Shown: positions 28,841-37,639 of the stretch, in pieces | Numbering within the stretch: the first letter of the stretch is position 1 | How the letters are laid out: every line of letters starts with the position of its first letter | NCBI RefSeq assembly: GCF_013032855.1 | Contig: NZ_WQDA01000001.1 | Coordinates: forward strand, 1,061,501 to 1,125,500 | Origin: Ruegeria arenilitoris | Lineage (GTDB): Bacteria > Pseudomonadota > Alphaproteobacteria > Rhodobacterales > Rhodobacteraceae | Length of the DNA stretch: 64,000 nucleotides | Reading direction: 5' to 3' | Notes under the pieces: generated by a model | Seen by the model: only the letters and a program-made list of their open reading frames with translations | Told to the model about the DNA's origin: nothing | The model's database searches: none | Program-made: the position numbers and the translations under genes

Positions 28841-29958
28841 CTGCAGAGTATCTTGAACATCTCGCTCAAGCGCTGCGCGATCATGGTGTCGATCGGCCGG
28901 TTGCCGTCGTCGATCTGGACCGGGTCGATGGGAATTGCGACGCCGCCCGCGCAGGGTTGGGCCACGGCTTGCAGGCCCGGCTGGTGGCCAAATCGCTGCC
29001 GTGCCTGCCTCTGCTGGACCATATCCGCGTCCGAATTCCGACAACGGGCCTGATGAGCTTTTCCGAACCCATGCTGTCGGCCTTGCTGGCCGCCGAGCCG
29101 GACACCGATCACCTGCTGGGCAAACCGCTGCCGGTGACGGCCGCCCGGCGGATTCTTGAGACGCATCCCGACACCGCCCAAAGGGTGCAGTGGCTGATCG
29201 ACACGCCACAGCGGCTGGACGCATATCTGTCGCTTGCCGCTGACACGGGCCAAACCCTGCGCCTGTCGCTCGAGATCGACGTGGGCCTGCATCGCGGCGG
29301 GTTGACCCCCGATCAGGTCGCAGGCGTCGCGGCACGGATCGCGGATCGCGCCCATGTCACACTGTCGGGCGTGATGGGGTACGAGGTGCATCTGGCCAAA
29401 CTGCCTGCGCTGCTCCGACGCCGCGCGCGGCGAGCCAGTGCGAAAGCATATGAACGGGCGGTCGCTGCGCTGGGGCTGGGGGCGCAGGGGTTGTGCCTGA
29501 ACACCGGTGGCAGCCTTACCTTTCAGGACCCGGCCACGCGAACCCCGGCGACCGAGGTTGCCTTTGGGTCGGTTCTGGTGAAACCCTCGGATTTCGACCA
29601 TGCATCGACCAAGGCGTTTTTGCCCGCGCTGTTCTTGGCCGCACCGATCCTCAAGGTCATGCCGCACAACCCGGTGCCAGGGATCGACCTGCCCGGACTG
29701 CGCCGGACCAACCTTGCCATTTCCGGTGGGCATTACTTGGCCAGCCCCGTCTGGCCCGACGGGTTCGGCTATTCCGGCGTATTCGGGCGTTCAAGCAATC
29801 AAGAGGTATGGGTGGGTCCCAAAACAACCAAGGCACAGCCCGGCGATATCGCCTTGCTGCGCCCCAGTCAGAGTGAAGCGGTTCTGAACCAGTTCGGCAC
29901 GGTTCTGGCCCTGCGGCAGGGGCAGGTCGTGGCCGAATGGGCCTGCCTGCCCAACTGA
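28837..29958 (+). CDS. Alanine racemase/D-threonine aldolase-like PLP enzyme
   Basis: 373 residues with the fold-type III barrel. VAVVDLDRVDGNCD and ARLVAKSLPCLPLL place the PLP lysine near residue 52. LSLEIDVGLHRGGLTP and LCLNTGGSLTFQ are the conserved barrel strands, and a D-serine dehydratase-like C-terminal domain follows (LAISGGHYLASPVWPDGFGY). Members act on D-amino acids or beta-hydroxy amino acids. Translational overlap with the lactone oxidase suggests one pathway, not identified. Confidence 0.85.
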   Translation: MTAEYLEHLAQALRDHGVDRPVAVVDLDRVDGNCDAARAGLGHGLQARLVAKSLPCLPLLDHIRVRIPTTGLMSFSEPMLSALLAAEPDTDHLLGKPLPVTAARRILETHPDTAQRVQWLIDTPQRLDAYLSLAADTGQTLRLSLEIDVGLHRGGLTPDQVAGVAARIADRAHVTLSGVMGYEVHLAKLPALLRRRARRASAKAYERAVAALGLGAQGLCLNTGGSLTFQDPATRTPATEVAFGSVLVKPSDFDHASTKAFLPALFLAAPILKVMPHNPVPGIDLPGLRRTNLAISGGHYLASPVWPDGFGYSGVFGRSSNQEVWVGPKTTKAQPGDIALLRPSQSEAVLNQFGTVLALRQGQVVAEWACLPN

Positions 29959-29964
29959 CACGGG

Positions 29965-30720
29965 TCAGATCGCCAGGTATTCCTCGCGCAGCTGGGTGTT
30001 TTCCAGCACCTCGTCGGCGGTGCCGTCAAACACGATGCAGCCGGTGTCCAGAATGATTGCCCGGTCGGCCAGTTGCAGCGCTCGCACCGCGTTCTGTTCG
30101 ACGATGATGGTGGTCATGCCCTGTTGCTTGATGTGGATCAGCGTCTTTTCGATCTCGTCCACGATCACCGGGGCCAGCCCTTCGTAGGGTTCGTCCAGCA
30201 GCAGCACCTTGATGTCCCGGGCCAACGCACGGGCGATGGACAGCATCTGCTGTTCGCCGCCCGAAAGGGTCACACCTTCTTGCTTGCGCCGTTCGCCCAG
30301 ACGCGGGAACAGCTCGTAGATCCGTTCCAGCGACCAGCCGATCGGCGGGGCGATCTGGGCCAGCTGCAGGTTCTCCTCGACCGTCAGGCCGGGGATGATC
30401 CGCCGATCCTCGGGCACAAGGCCCAACCCGGCCGCGGCGGCCTCGTAACTGGTCATGTTGTGCAGTGGCTTGTGGTCCAGCCAGATTTCGCCGTGGCGCA
30501 CCTCGGGCTCGCCCACGCGCGCGATCGAGCGCAGGGTCGAAGTCTTCCCGGCCCCGTTCCGCCCCAGCAGGGCCAGGATCTCGCCCTCGTGGACGTTGAA
30601 GCTGACACCTTGGACGATGTAGCTTTCGCCATAGTACGAATGCATGTCCCACACCGACAGGAACGCGGGCGCGGTGCTGGCCATATTGGCGTTTTTCGAA
30701 AAGTCAGGTTTCTCGTTCAT
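29965..30720 (-). CDS. livF: Branched-chain amino acid ABC transporter ATPase LivF
   Basis: 251 residues. Walker A is GRNGAGKTS, the signature is LSGGEQQMLSIARAL, and Walker B is KVLLLDEPYEGLAP. The GLGLVPEDRRIIPGLTVEENL segment is typical of LivF. It is the last gene of a five-gene minus-strand operon. The substrate of the whole system could be branched-chain amino acids, amides or another Liv-type ligand. Confidence 0.93.
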   Translation of the reverse strand: MNEKPDFSKNANMASTAPAFLSVWDMHSYYGESYIVQGVSFNVHEGEILALLGRNGAGKTSTLRSIARVGEPEVRHGEIWLDHKPLHNMTSYEAAAAGLGLVPEDRRIIPGLTVEENLQLAQIAPPIGWSLERIYELFPRLGERRKQEGVTLSGGEQQMLSIARALARDIKVLLLDEPYEGLAPVIVDEIEKTLIHIKQQGMTTIIVEQNAVRALQLADRAIILDTGCIVFDGTADEVLENTQLREEYLAI

Positions 30721-30729
30721 AGCTTTTCC

Positions 30730-31485
30730 TCACGCCGCCTCGCCCAGATAGGCCTCTCGGACCTTGGGGTTTCCGCGGATGTTTTCGGGGGTGTCCTCGA
30801 CCAGCGGCGTGCCCTGCGCCAGAACGGTGATCCGCTCGGCCAGGCTGAACACCACATGCATGTCGTGTTCGATGATTGCGATGGTGATGTCGCGCTCATC
30901 CTTGATCTGCTTTAGCAGGTCGATGGTGTTGTTGGTGTCGGCCCGTGCCATACCGGCCGTGGGCTCGTCCAGCAGCAGCAGGCGCGGCTTCTGGCTGAGG
31001 CACATGCCGATCTCGAGCCGCCGCTTGTCGCCGCGCGACAGCGAGGCTGAATGCATGTGCCGCTTGTCGGCCATGTTCATCTCTTCCAGCATGGCCTCGG
31101 CCTGTTCCACCACCTCTTTTTCGTTGGCGATGGTCTCGTAGGCGTGCATGCGGAATGCCCCGTCGCGCATCGCGAAGATCGGGATCAGCATGTTTTCCAT
31201 CACGGTCAGCTCGCCAAAGATCTCGGGTGTCTGGAACACCCGGCTGATGCCCATCTGGTTGATCTGGTACGGCTCGCGCCCCAGCACCGACTGGTTGTCG
31301 AACAAGACCGAACCGGTATCCGGGATCAGCTTGCCCACCAGGCAGTTCAGCAGGGTGGACTTGCCCGCCCCGTTGGGGCCGATGATCGCATGGACCGAGT
31401 TTTCCTCGACGCTCAGGTTCACGTCCGTCAGGGCCTTGAGGCCGCCGAAGCGCTTGCTGACATCTTTTACTTTCAGAATTGCCAT
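30730..31485 (-). CDS. livG: Branched-chain amino acid ABC transporter ATPase LivG
   Basis: 251 residues. Walker A is GPNGAGKST and Walker B is LLLLDEPTAGM. The signature reads LSRGDKRRLEIG rather than LSGGQ, a variant I associate with a LivG subgroup. The gene ends 9 nt before livF starts, so the two ATPases are made together as the usual LivG/LivF heterodimer. Confidence 0.93.
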   Translation of the reverse strand: MAILKVKDVSKRFGGLKALTDVNLSVEENSVHAIIGPNGAGKSTLLNCLVGKLIPDTGSVLFDNQSVLGREPYQINQMGISRVFQTPEIFGELTVMENMLIPIFAMRDGAFRMHAYETIANEKEVVEQAEAMLEEMNMADKRHMHSASLSRGDKRRLEIGMCLSQKPRLLLLDEPTAGMARADTNNTIDLLKQIKDERDITIAIIEHDMHVVFSLAERITVLAQGTPLVEDTPENIRGNPKVREAYLGEAA

Positions 31486-31497
31486 TGACGCGTTCCC

Positions 31498-32703
31498 TTA
31501 TTCTGCCGGCTCGGTTTTGCCTTCGCGGCTGTCATCCCCGCCAACGCTTTTGCGGCGGATCCAGTTCAGCAACCGCTGACCGCCCTCGACCAGTCCGCCG
31601 GGCAGGTAGATCACCACCAGCATGAACAGGATGCCCAGGGTCAGGTGCCAGCCCTTGCCGATGAACGGGTGGATGATGAACACCACCGCGTCCTCAAGCC
31701 CGTCGGGCAGGAAGGCGAACCAGCTGTGCAGCACGTTGTCGTTGATCTTCGAGAAGATGTTCTCGAAATATTTGATGAAGCCCGCGCCCAGAACCGGTCC
31801 GATCAGGGTGCCGGTGCCGCCCAGGATGGTCATCAGAACGACCTCGCCCGAGGCGGTCCACTGCATCCGTTCTGCGCCGGCCAGCGGGTCCATTGCGGCC
31901 ATCAGGCCACCGGCCAAACCGGCATACATGCCCGAGATCACGAAAGCGGCCAGAGTGTAGGGCTTGGAGTTCAGACCGGTATAGTTCATCCGCTGCTGGT
32001 TCGACTTCACCGCGCGCAGCATCATGCCGAAGGGCGAACGGAAGATGCGGATCGCCAGGTAGAACACCACCATCATGATCACCGCGCACAGATAGTAGCC
32101 CGCGTTGAAGTCAAAGCTCCACGCGCCCACATCCATCGTGTAGGTCGCGCGCATCGGCAGGCCGAACAGATGCGGCAGATCGGGAGAATTGGCCCCCTGC
32201 AGGATCTGCGGATCGTCGGCATAGACCTGCAGGCCGGTTTCCCCGTTGGTCAGGTTGAACTTGGGGTTCGACAGCACCGAATAGGCCAGCGCAAAGCTCA
32301 TCTGCGCGAAGGCCAGCGTCAGGATCGAGAAGTAGATCCCCGACCGGCGCAGGCTGACATAGCCGATCAGCACCGAGAACAGCCCGGCGACCACGACGCT
32401 CAGCGCGATGGCCGGGATGACGTTGTAGCTGAGCAGTTTGAACATCCAGACGGCCGAGTAGGAACCCACCCCAAGAAAGGCCGCGTGGCCGAAGGACAGG
32501 TATCCGGTCAGGCCGAACAGAATGTTGAACCCGATGGCAAAGATGCCGAAGATCACGAACCGCTGCATCAGGTCCGGATAGCCCGCGTTGAACTGCGCCA
32601 TGGCGCTGTCAGTGGGGAAGGGGTTCAGGATGAAGGGGGCCAGCAGCGTCAGGATTGCGACGACGATCAGCAGGCTTGTGTCTTTTTTGTTCAGTCCCAG
32701 CAT
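31498..32703 (-). CDS. livM: Branched-chain amino acid ABC transporter permease LivM
   Basis: 401 residues, about ten transmembrane helices. The family core includes [20 protein letters not shown] and the ATPase-coupling segment [17 protein letters not shown]. An inserted periplasmic loop of about 60 residues ([20 protein letters not shown] region) makes it longer than E. coli LivM-type cores. It ends 12 nt before livG. Confidence 0.92.
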   Translation of the reverse strand: MLGLNKKDTSLLIVVAILTLLAPFILNPFPTDSAMAQFNAGYPDLMQRFVIFGIFAIGFNILFGLTGYLSFGHAAFLGVGSYSAVWMFKLLSYNVIPAIALSVVVAGLFSVLIGYVSLRRSGIYFSILTLAFAQMSFALAYSVLSNPKFNLTNGETGLQVYADDPQILQGANSPDLPHLFGLPMRATYTMDVGAWSFDFNAGYYLCAVIMMVVFYLAIRIFRSPFGMMLRAVKSNQQRMNYTGLNSKPYTLAAFVISGMYAGLAGGLMAAMDPLAGAERMQWTASGEVVLMTILGGTGTLIGPVLGAGFIKYFENIFSKINDNVLHSWFAFLPDGLEDAVVFIIHPFIGKGWHLTLGILFMLVVIYLPGGLVEGGQRLLNWIRRKSVGGDDSREGKTEPAE

Positions 32704-32706
32704 GGG

Positions 32707-33738
32707 TTATTCCTCCATCACGCCTTTGCGGCCCATCAGACCCCGCGGACGGGTCAGAAGAACGATGATGGCGACAAGGTAGATGATGATCTGGTTGATG
32801 CCCGGGATCGTGGTGGTCGCCCAGGTGGTCGAGGCAAAGCTTTCAAGGATGCCCAGAAGGAACCCGGCCAGAACCGCGCCGGGCAGCGAGCCCATGCCGC
32901 CGACTACGACGACCACGAAGCTGAGCACAAGGAAATCCATGCCCATGTGATAGTTGGGCGGGTTCAGCGGCCCGTACATCACGCCCGCAAGCCCAGCCAC
33001 CGCGGCTGCGATGCCGAACATGATGGTGAACCGTCGGTCGATGTTGATGCCCAGAAGGCCCACGGTCTCCCGGTCGGCCATTCCGGCGCGCACGACCATG
33101 CCGAAGGTGGTGAACTGCAGGAACGAGAACACGCCTCCGATGATCACGACCGCGAACAGGAAATAGACCAGACGCCAGATCGGATAGATGATCGCGTTGG
33201 GATCGAACCCCAGCGCCACGCCCAGATCGACGGACCCGCTCAGTGCCGCAGGCGGCGGGGTCTGGATCGGGTTGGCGCCGAAGAAATACTTGATGATCTC
33301 TTGCAGAACGATGGCCAGGCCGAAGGTCACAAGGATCTGATCTGCATGGGGACGCTTGTAGAAATGCTTGATCAGGCCGCGTTCCATCACGTAGCCGACC
33401 ATCAACATGATCGGGATGGCAAACAGGATGGCCAGTGGCACGGACCAGTCGATGATGGTCGCGCCCAGTTCGGGGCCGAACCAGCTTTCGACATAGGGGG
33501 TCTTCACCTTCAGCGGGTTGCCCAGAAAGTCGGTCTGGGTCTCGTCGACCACCTCGTAGCTGAGGTTGAAGATCTTCTGAAGCGTGACGGCACAGAAGGC
33601 GCCGATCATGAACAGGGCCCCGTGGGCAAAGTTCACCACGCCGAGCGTGCCGAAGATCAGCGTCAGCCCCAGCGCGATCAGCGCATAGGCCGAGCCCTTG
33701 TCCAGCCCGTTCAGAATTTGCAGTAGGATTGCGTCCAT
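32707..33738 (-). CDS. livH: Branched-chain amino acid ABC transporter permease LivH
   Basis: 343 residues, eight or nine transmembrane helices. The GTLGVVNFAHGALFMIGAFC opening and the VRAGMADRETVGLLGINIDR coupling loop are diagnostic. A loop of about 40 residues (VDETQTDFLGNPLKVKTPYV) is inserted after helix 3. It is separated from livM by 3 nt and from the binding-protein gene by a 104-nt spacer with a strong hairpin. Confidence 0.92.
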   Translation of the reverse strand: MDAILLQILNGLDKGSAYALIALGLTLIFGTLGVVNFAHGALFMIGAFCAVTLQKIFNLSYEVVDETQTDFLGNPLKVKTPYVESWFGPELGATIIDWSVPLAILFAIPIMLMVGYVMERGLIKHFYKRPHADQILVTFGLAIVLQEIIKYFFGANPIQTPPPAALSGSVDLGVALGFDPNAIIYPIWRLVYFLFAVVIIGGVFSFLQFTTFGMVVRAGMADRETVGLLGINIDRRFTIMFGIAAAVAGLAGVMYGPLNPPNYHMGMDFLVLSFVVVVVGGMGSLPGAVLAGFLLGILESFASTTWATTTIPGINQIIIYLVAIIVLLTRPRGLMGRKGVMEE

Positions 33739-33765
33739 TGTCCTTACCTTTGACTGGTCCCGGCA

Positions 33766-33795
33766 GCTCTCCCCGGTCGTCTGACCGGAGAGAGC
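33766..33795 (-). terminator. Hairpin between binding-protein gene and livH
   Basis: Arms at 33766-33778 and 33783-33795 pair over 13 bp with one mismatch around a 4-nt loop. No T tract follows on the minus strand. Such a structure probably stabilises the 3' end of the abundant binding-protein mRNA and gives partial read-through into livHMGF. Confidence 0.5.
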
Positions 33796-33842
33796 CGTTT
33801 TGAGGACTCAGGGGTTTTCTTGCGAAAAACCGAGTGTCGGGG

Positions 33843-35189
33843 TTACGCGCCCGGGTTGCACTTGCCCAGTTCGCCGCCGGCGAACATCGGGTGATCCGGA
33901 TCGTACTCGACCTGCGCCCGCGGAGTGATCTCGACGATCTCGAGCGTGTCATAGGCGTTGGTCGGGTTTTCGTTGCCGCGCACGACCAGCACATCCTTGA
34001 AGCACTGGTGGTCGGCACCGCGATACCAGGTCGGGCCGTTGCCCAGACCGTCGAACTCGAAGTCCTCGAGAGCTTCGACCACGCCGCACGGGTTGAAGGT
34101 GCCTGCGCGCTCGCAGGCATCCGCGTACAGCAGTACCTGGGCATAGCAAGTCTGAGCCGAGTTCGACGGCGGCTTGCCGTACTTCTCGCCGAAGGACTTC
34201 ACGAAGGCCTTGGTGCCCTCATCCTGCAGCTGCCAGTTCCAGTTCATCGAACCCAGAACGCCTTTGATGTTCTCGCCAGCGCCGGCGGCCATCAGTTCCG
34301 AGTACAGCGGAACGACGATCTTGAAGTCCTTGCCGTTTACGACCTTGTCGAGCAGGCCGAACTGGATCGCGTTTGTCAGCGAGTTGACCATGTTGCCGCC
34401 GTAGTGGTTCAGAACCAGCACGTCCGCGCCCGAGTTCAGAACCGGCGCGATGTAGGACGAGAAGTCGGTCGAGGCCAGCGGGGTCTTGACGGTGTTGACC
34501 GTCTCCCAGCCCATCGCCTCGGTCGACGCCACGATCGACTCTTCCTGGGTCCAGCCCCAGTTGTAGTCGGCGGTCAGGTGATAGGCGCGGCGTTCCGTGC
34601 CCATTTCCTTGGCCAGCACCGGCGCCAGAGCGGCACCCGACATGTAGGCGTTGAAGAAGTGACGGAAGCCGTTCGCCTTCTTGTCCTTGCCGGTGGTGTC
34701 GTTGGCGTGGGTCAGGCCGGCCATGAAGATCACGCCCGCCTCCTGGCAGAGGCCCTGAACCGCAACGGCCACGCCCGAGGACGAGCCGCCGTTGATCATG
34801 ATCGCGCCGTCTTTTTCGATCATCGACTTGGCCGATGCACGGGCAGCGTCGGACTTGGTCTGCGTGTCGCCGGTGACGAACTCGACCTTCTTGCCAAGGA
34901 TGCCGTTCCCCTTCAGCGCCTTCGACGTGAAGGTGTTCAGGCAGCCGCCGTCGCCTTCACCATTCAGATGCTCGACCGCCAGCTGCTGCGCCAGCAGTTC
35001 GTCATTGCCTTCTTCGGCATAGGGGCCGGTCTGCGGCACGTTGAAGCCCAGCGTGACTGATCCGCCAGTGGGTTCGTTGGTATAAGCCGCGGCCGACGAG
35101 GCTGTGAAGATCGTCGGCAATGCCAGACCGGCGCTTGTGACGGCACCAGACTTCAGCACGCCGCGACGCGTGACAGATTTGTTTGACAT
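33843..35189 (-). CDS. Liv-type ABC transporter substrate-binding protein, Tat-exported
   Basis: 448 residues. The N-terminus has a twin-arginine motif in TRRGVLKSGA, followed by a hydrophobic stretch and an AAA cleavage region, so export of a folded periplasmic protein by Tat is likely. The mature part is a periplasmic-binding fold (VTLGFNVPQTGPYAEEG). The ATG at 35189 follows GGGAGGAATTC. It is first in the operon, consistent with high expression relative to the permeases. The ligand is inferred from the family. Confidence 0.9.
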   Translation of the reverse strand: MSNKSVTRRGVLKSGAVTSAGLALPTIFTASSAAAYTNEPTGGSVTLGFNVPQTGPYAEEGNDELLAQQLAVEHLNGEGDGGCLNTFTSKALKGNGILGKKVEFVTGDTQTKSDAARASAKSMIEKDGAIMINGGSSSGVAVAVQGLCQEAGVIFMAGLTHANDTTGKDKKANGFRHFFNAYMSGAALAPVLAKEMGTERRAYHLTADYNWGWTQEESIVASTEAMGWETVNTVKTPLASTDFSSYIAPVLNSGADVLVLNHYGGNMVNSLTNAIQFGLLDKVVNGKDFKIVVPLYSELMAAGAGENIKGVLGSMNWNWQLQDEGTKAFVKSFGEKYGKPPSNSAQTCYAQVLLYADACERAGTFNPCGVVEALEDFEFDGLGNGPTWYRGADHQCFKDVLVVRGNENPTNAYDTLEIVEITPRAQVEYDPDHPMFAGGELGKCNPGA

Positions 35190-35317
35190 GAATTCCTCCC
35201 AATTAGCAGGCTACGCCCTCGGGCTCCTCTTCCGTCGGGTAAAACGCAACCTGCGCAGGGCAAGTATGAGGGGCAGAATGAAAATTCCCCAACAAGTCCC
35301 TAGAAATGAAATATTAT

Positions 35318-35369
35318 TTTGTAAATTCTTGAACTCTTTGATTTATGAATTTGTAAATTTTTGGAACTG
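35318..35369. repeat. Pair of TTTGTAAATT direct repeats upstream of liv operon
   Basis: TTTGTAAATTCTTGAACTC at 35318-35336 and TTTGTAAATTTTTGGAACTG at 35350-35369 are near-identical, spaced 32 bp start to start (three helical turns). They lie in the 430-nt non-coding stretch 35190-35619, about 130-180 nt before the liv ATG. They look like a tandem operator, but no regulator is assigned. I see no gene in this stretch. Confidence 0.5.
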
Positions 35370-35619
35370 GAAGATGATAAGCTGCTCATTGGAAAGGATG
35401 AGTCAGAAAATCCCGTTTCGATACAAGCATCGGGTGTCTCGATGCAACCGCCAGTCCCACGCCGTCCGATGTCCGGCCGTTGATGCTCGGGGCATCGCAT
35501 GATCTCCGGGCACTCAACCTTTGCCTGAATTTCCTCGCAGAATCGAGGGCAAACGCAAGGGACCACCTGGACAAATCCGGTGTGCAAAATCCATCTGTGT
35601 TCTGATTTGCGGAAGAAAA

Positions 35620-35703
35620 TGGTGGGCGACCCTGGAATCGAACCAGGCGTGCGTCTCCGCGAGGGAGTTACAGTCCCCTGCCACACCTTGCGGCCTGTCG
35701 CCC
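35620..35703 (-). tRNA. tRNA-Tyr (GTA anticodon)
   Basis: Class II tRNA of 84 nt including encoded CCA. The acceptor stem GGGCGAC pairs with GTCGCCC, and the discriminator is A. The anticodon loop is CTGTAAC with anticodon GTA, there is a long variable arm, and the T-arm is GGTTCGATTCC. It stands alone on the minus strand, divergent from rlmB. Confidence 0.96.
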
Positions 35704-35819
35704 ACTGTCAGGCGTTGCACCTGACGTGGAGGCGTGATTACTAGCGCTCAAAAGGAGCGTCAACAGGAAAATTCCGCTTTGGCGCAGGAAACATTGTTCC
35801 CGGCCCGGAGGCCAGTAAA

Positions 35820-36593
35820 ATGAAGAAACCGAAGTGGGTGATCGAGAAAGAGCAGGCGCGCAAAGCGGCGGCTTCCGAAACCGTTTGGTTGTTCGGATTG
35901 CACGCCGTGCGTGATGCGTTGATGAACCCCAAACGGCAGAAACTGCGCCTGATCGTGACCCGCAACGCGCAGGACAAGCTGGCGGATGCGATCGCGGAAT
36001 CGGGCATGCAGGCTGAGCTCGTCGATCCGCGAAAATTCAACGCGCCAATCGACTCGGGCTCGGTGCACCAAGGCGCGGCGCTTGAAGTCAAGCCGCTGGA
36101 ATGGGGCGGTCTGGCCGAGAATTGCATCGGGCGCGAAAACCCTCGGGTGCTGCTGTTGGACCGCGTGACCGATCCGCACAATGTGGGCGCGATTCTGCGC
36201 TCGGCCGAGGTTCTTGGCGCCAGCGCGGTCATCGGCACGCGCCACCACTCGGCGCCGGAAACCGGTGCGCTGGCCAAGACCGCCAGCGGTGCGTTGGAAC
36301 GCCAGCCCTATCTGCGGGTGCGTAACCTGGCTGATGCGATCGTCGAGTTGCAGAATATGGGGTTCCTGGTTCTGGGCTTGGATGGTGAGGCCGAACAGAC
36401 CATCGAGGCCGCTTTGGAGGGCAAGCGCGATCGGCCGGTTGCGCTGGTTCTGGGCGCCGAGGGGCCGGGGTTGCGGCAAAAGACCAAGGAAACGGTGGAT
36501 ATGCTTGTCAAAATTGACGCAGCGGGCGGTTTCGGATCGCTGAACGTCTCAAATGCCGCGGCGATTGCCCTATATGCTTCTCAGCCGCATTGA
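35820..36593 (+). CDS. rlmB: 23S rRNA 2'-O-methyltransferase RlmB
   Basis: 257 residues. The N-terminal substrate-binding domain contains VWLFGLHAVRDAL. The SPOUT knot has all three family motifs: DRVTDPHNVGAILRSAE, LVLGAEGPGLR and GSLNVSNAAAIALY. By family it methylates a guanosine (G2251 in E. coli numbering) of 23S rRNA using S-adenosylmethionine. The small zinc-ribbon gene follows immediately in the same frame. Confidence 0.92.
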   Translation: MKKPKWVIEKEQARKAAASETVWLFGLHAVRDALMNPKRQKLRLIVTRNAQDKLADAIAESGMQAELVDPRKFNAPIDSGSVHQGAALEVKPLEWGGLAENCIGRENPRVLLLDRVTDPHNVGAILRSAEVLGASAVIGTRHHSAPETGALAKTASGALERQPYLRVRNLADAIVELQNMGFLVLGLDGEAEQTIEAALEGKRDRPVALVLGAEGPGLRQKTKETVDMLVKIDAAGGFGSLNVSNAAAIALYASQPH

Positions 36594-36605
36594 GAGGATA
36601 GACCC

Positions 36606-36884
36606 ATTCCCGCCCCATCCAAGATTGCTACGTGCTGCTACTGCGGAACCCGCGCGGCGCTGGTCCTCAAGGGGCGCCAGCGGCACGAACTCAGCTGTTC
36701 CAGTTGCGGTGCCCCACTGCATAACCTGAAGATGATCCCTGTAAAAAAGGCTTCGGATCCACAGCCGCGACACAGCATTCCAATGCAAAAGCCCAAAAAG
36801 AAGAGCTACAAGAAAAGGAAAAAAGGCCTTTTCTCGCGCGTTCTGGACGAAGCTTGGGATGTGATCGAGGACGTGTTCGATTGA
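36606..36884 (+). CDS. Small zinc-ribbon protein with apparent ATT start codon
   Basis: An open frame of 92 codons begins right after the rlmB stop and contains no ATG, GTG or TTG until ATG at codon 43. ATT at 36606 has AGAGGA at an 8-nt distance and gives a protein starting (M)PAPSKIATCCYCGTRAAL. Two CxxC knuckles (Cys10/Cys13 and Cys31/Cys34) fit a zinc ribbon. A lysine-rich middle and an acidic amphipathic tail (VLDEAWDVIEDVFD) follow. I recall similar small proteins in Rhodobacteraceae but no function. Starting at the internal ATG would lose the zinc ribbon. Confidence 0.7.
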   Translation: MPAPSKIATCCYCGTRAALVLKGRQRHELSCSSCGAPLHNLKMIPVKKASDPQPRHSIPMQKPKKKSYKKRKKGLFSRVLDEAWDVIEDVFD

Positions 36885-36985
36885 GCCCTTTCCGACACGA
36901 CCCTTCACAACTGCGTCAAATGGGTTTCGCGGCGCGTCAAAAGTTGCATCTTATAGCGTCTGTAAAACACAACCCGTGAAATCTG

Positions 36986-37438
36986 ATGCTATCCCGACGA
37001 TCCGTACTTGCCGGTCTTACCTTTTCAATCGCTTGTCCGCTGACATTGCGGGCGCAGACCGCCCCGGTATTCTATTCCGCAAAAGGTGCGGCCATTACCG
37101 GTTATGACGCGGTCAGCTATTTTCGAGATGGCGGCCCGGTTCAAGGGCGACCCGACATTGCGGTGATGTGGAAGGGCGCTACCTGGCGGTTTGCCTCGCA
37201 GGAGAACCGAGAGGCGTTCGAACTTAATCCGCGTGCCTACGCGCCGAGGTTCGGCGGATATTGCGCCTATGCCATGGCCTATGGCGAGCTGACCAGCACG
37301 GACCCGATGGCGTGGAAGATCGTAGGCGGCAGGCTGTATCTGACGCATTCCCTCGAGATCGAAAAGATGTGGCTGACGGACACGACCGGTTTCATCCAGA
37401 AGGCCGAGAAAAACTGGCCGGCGATCCTGTACGGTTGA
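36986..37438 (+). CDS. Exported YHS-domain protein
   Basis: 150 residues. The N-terminus has LSRRSVLAGLTFSIACPLTL, a possible twin-arginine signal. The mature YHS domain contains KGAAITGYDAVSYFRDGGPV and KGATWRFASQENREAFELNP, ending in GGYCAYAMAYGE. YHS domains are often found in metal-related proteins; this branch is periplasmic and of unknown role. It appears monocistronic. Confidence 0.85.
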   Translation: MLSRRSVLAGLTFSIACPLTLRAQTAPVFYSAKGAAITGYDAVSYFRDGGPVQGRPDIAVMWKGATWRFASQENREAFELNPRAYAPRFGGYCAYAMAYGELTSTDPMAWKIVGGRLYLTHSLEIEKMWLTDTTGFIQKAEKNWPAILYG

Positions 37439-37520
37439 CAGGCAAATTCCCGCTTATCTGCTCGTGTCATCACAAAAATGCGCACGACCTCTTTTTTTTC
37501 CTCAACTCATGCCTAAATGT

Positions 37521-37612
37521 CACAGTGACCGCGGAACGGAACTGCCGCGGGTCATTTCACTGTCCCTCGTTCCAACAACTAGCGCCCAAGGTATCCTTGG
37601 GCGCTTTTTTCT
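37521..37612 (+). ncRNA. Candidate intergenic small RNA
   Basis: Between the YHS and CoA-binding genes lies a compact structure. A long stem-loop at 37523-37562 has outer arms CAGTGA and TCACTG and inner arms GACCGCGG and CCGCGGGTC (one bulge). A 19-nt unpaired linker is followed by an intrinsic terminator at 37582-37610. A CTAAAT hexamer at 37513-37518 would place a transcript start near 37525, at the foot of the stem. The layout resembles Hfq-type small RNAs. No expression data are available; it could instead be the 3' UTR of the YHS gene. Confidence 0.45.
37582..37612 (+). terminator. Strong intrinsic terminator
   Basis: GCGCCCAAGG (37582-37591) and CCTTGGGCGC (37595-37604) form a perfect 10-bp stem with a TAT loop, followed by six T residues. 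It ends either the candidate small RNA or the YHS transcript. Confidence 0.92.
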
Positions 37613-37639
37613 TTTCCAAGTCGCGGCTAGGCTGCAGCC

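Noticed and set aside
31645..33726. A plus-strand frame of 693 codons across livM and livH
   Set aside because: Antisense to two clear permeases; composition is His/Asp/Gln-rich, typical of reverse-strand high-GC shadows.
37435..37440. Perfect -35 TTGACA before the candidate small RNA
   Set aside because: It overlaps the YHS stop codon and has no -10 hexamer at 16-18 nt (CTGCTC there), so it was not called a promoter.
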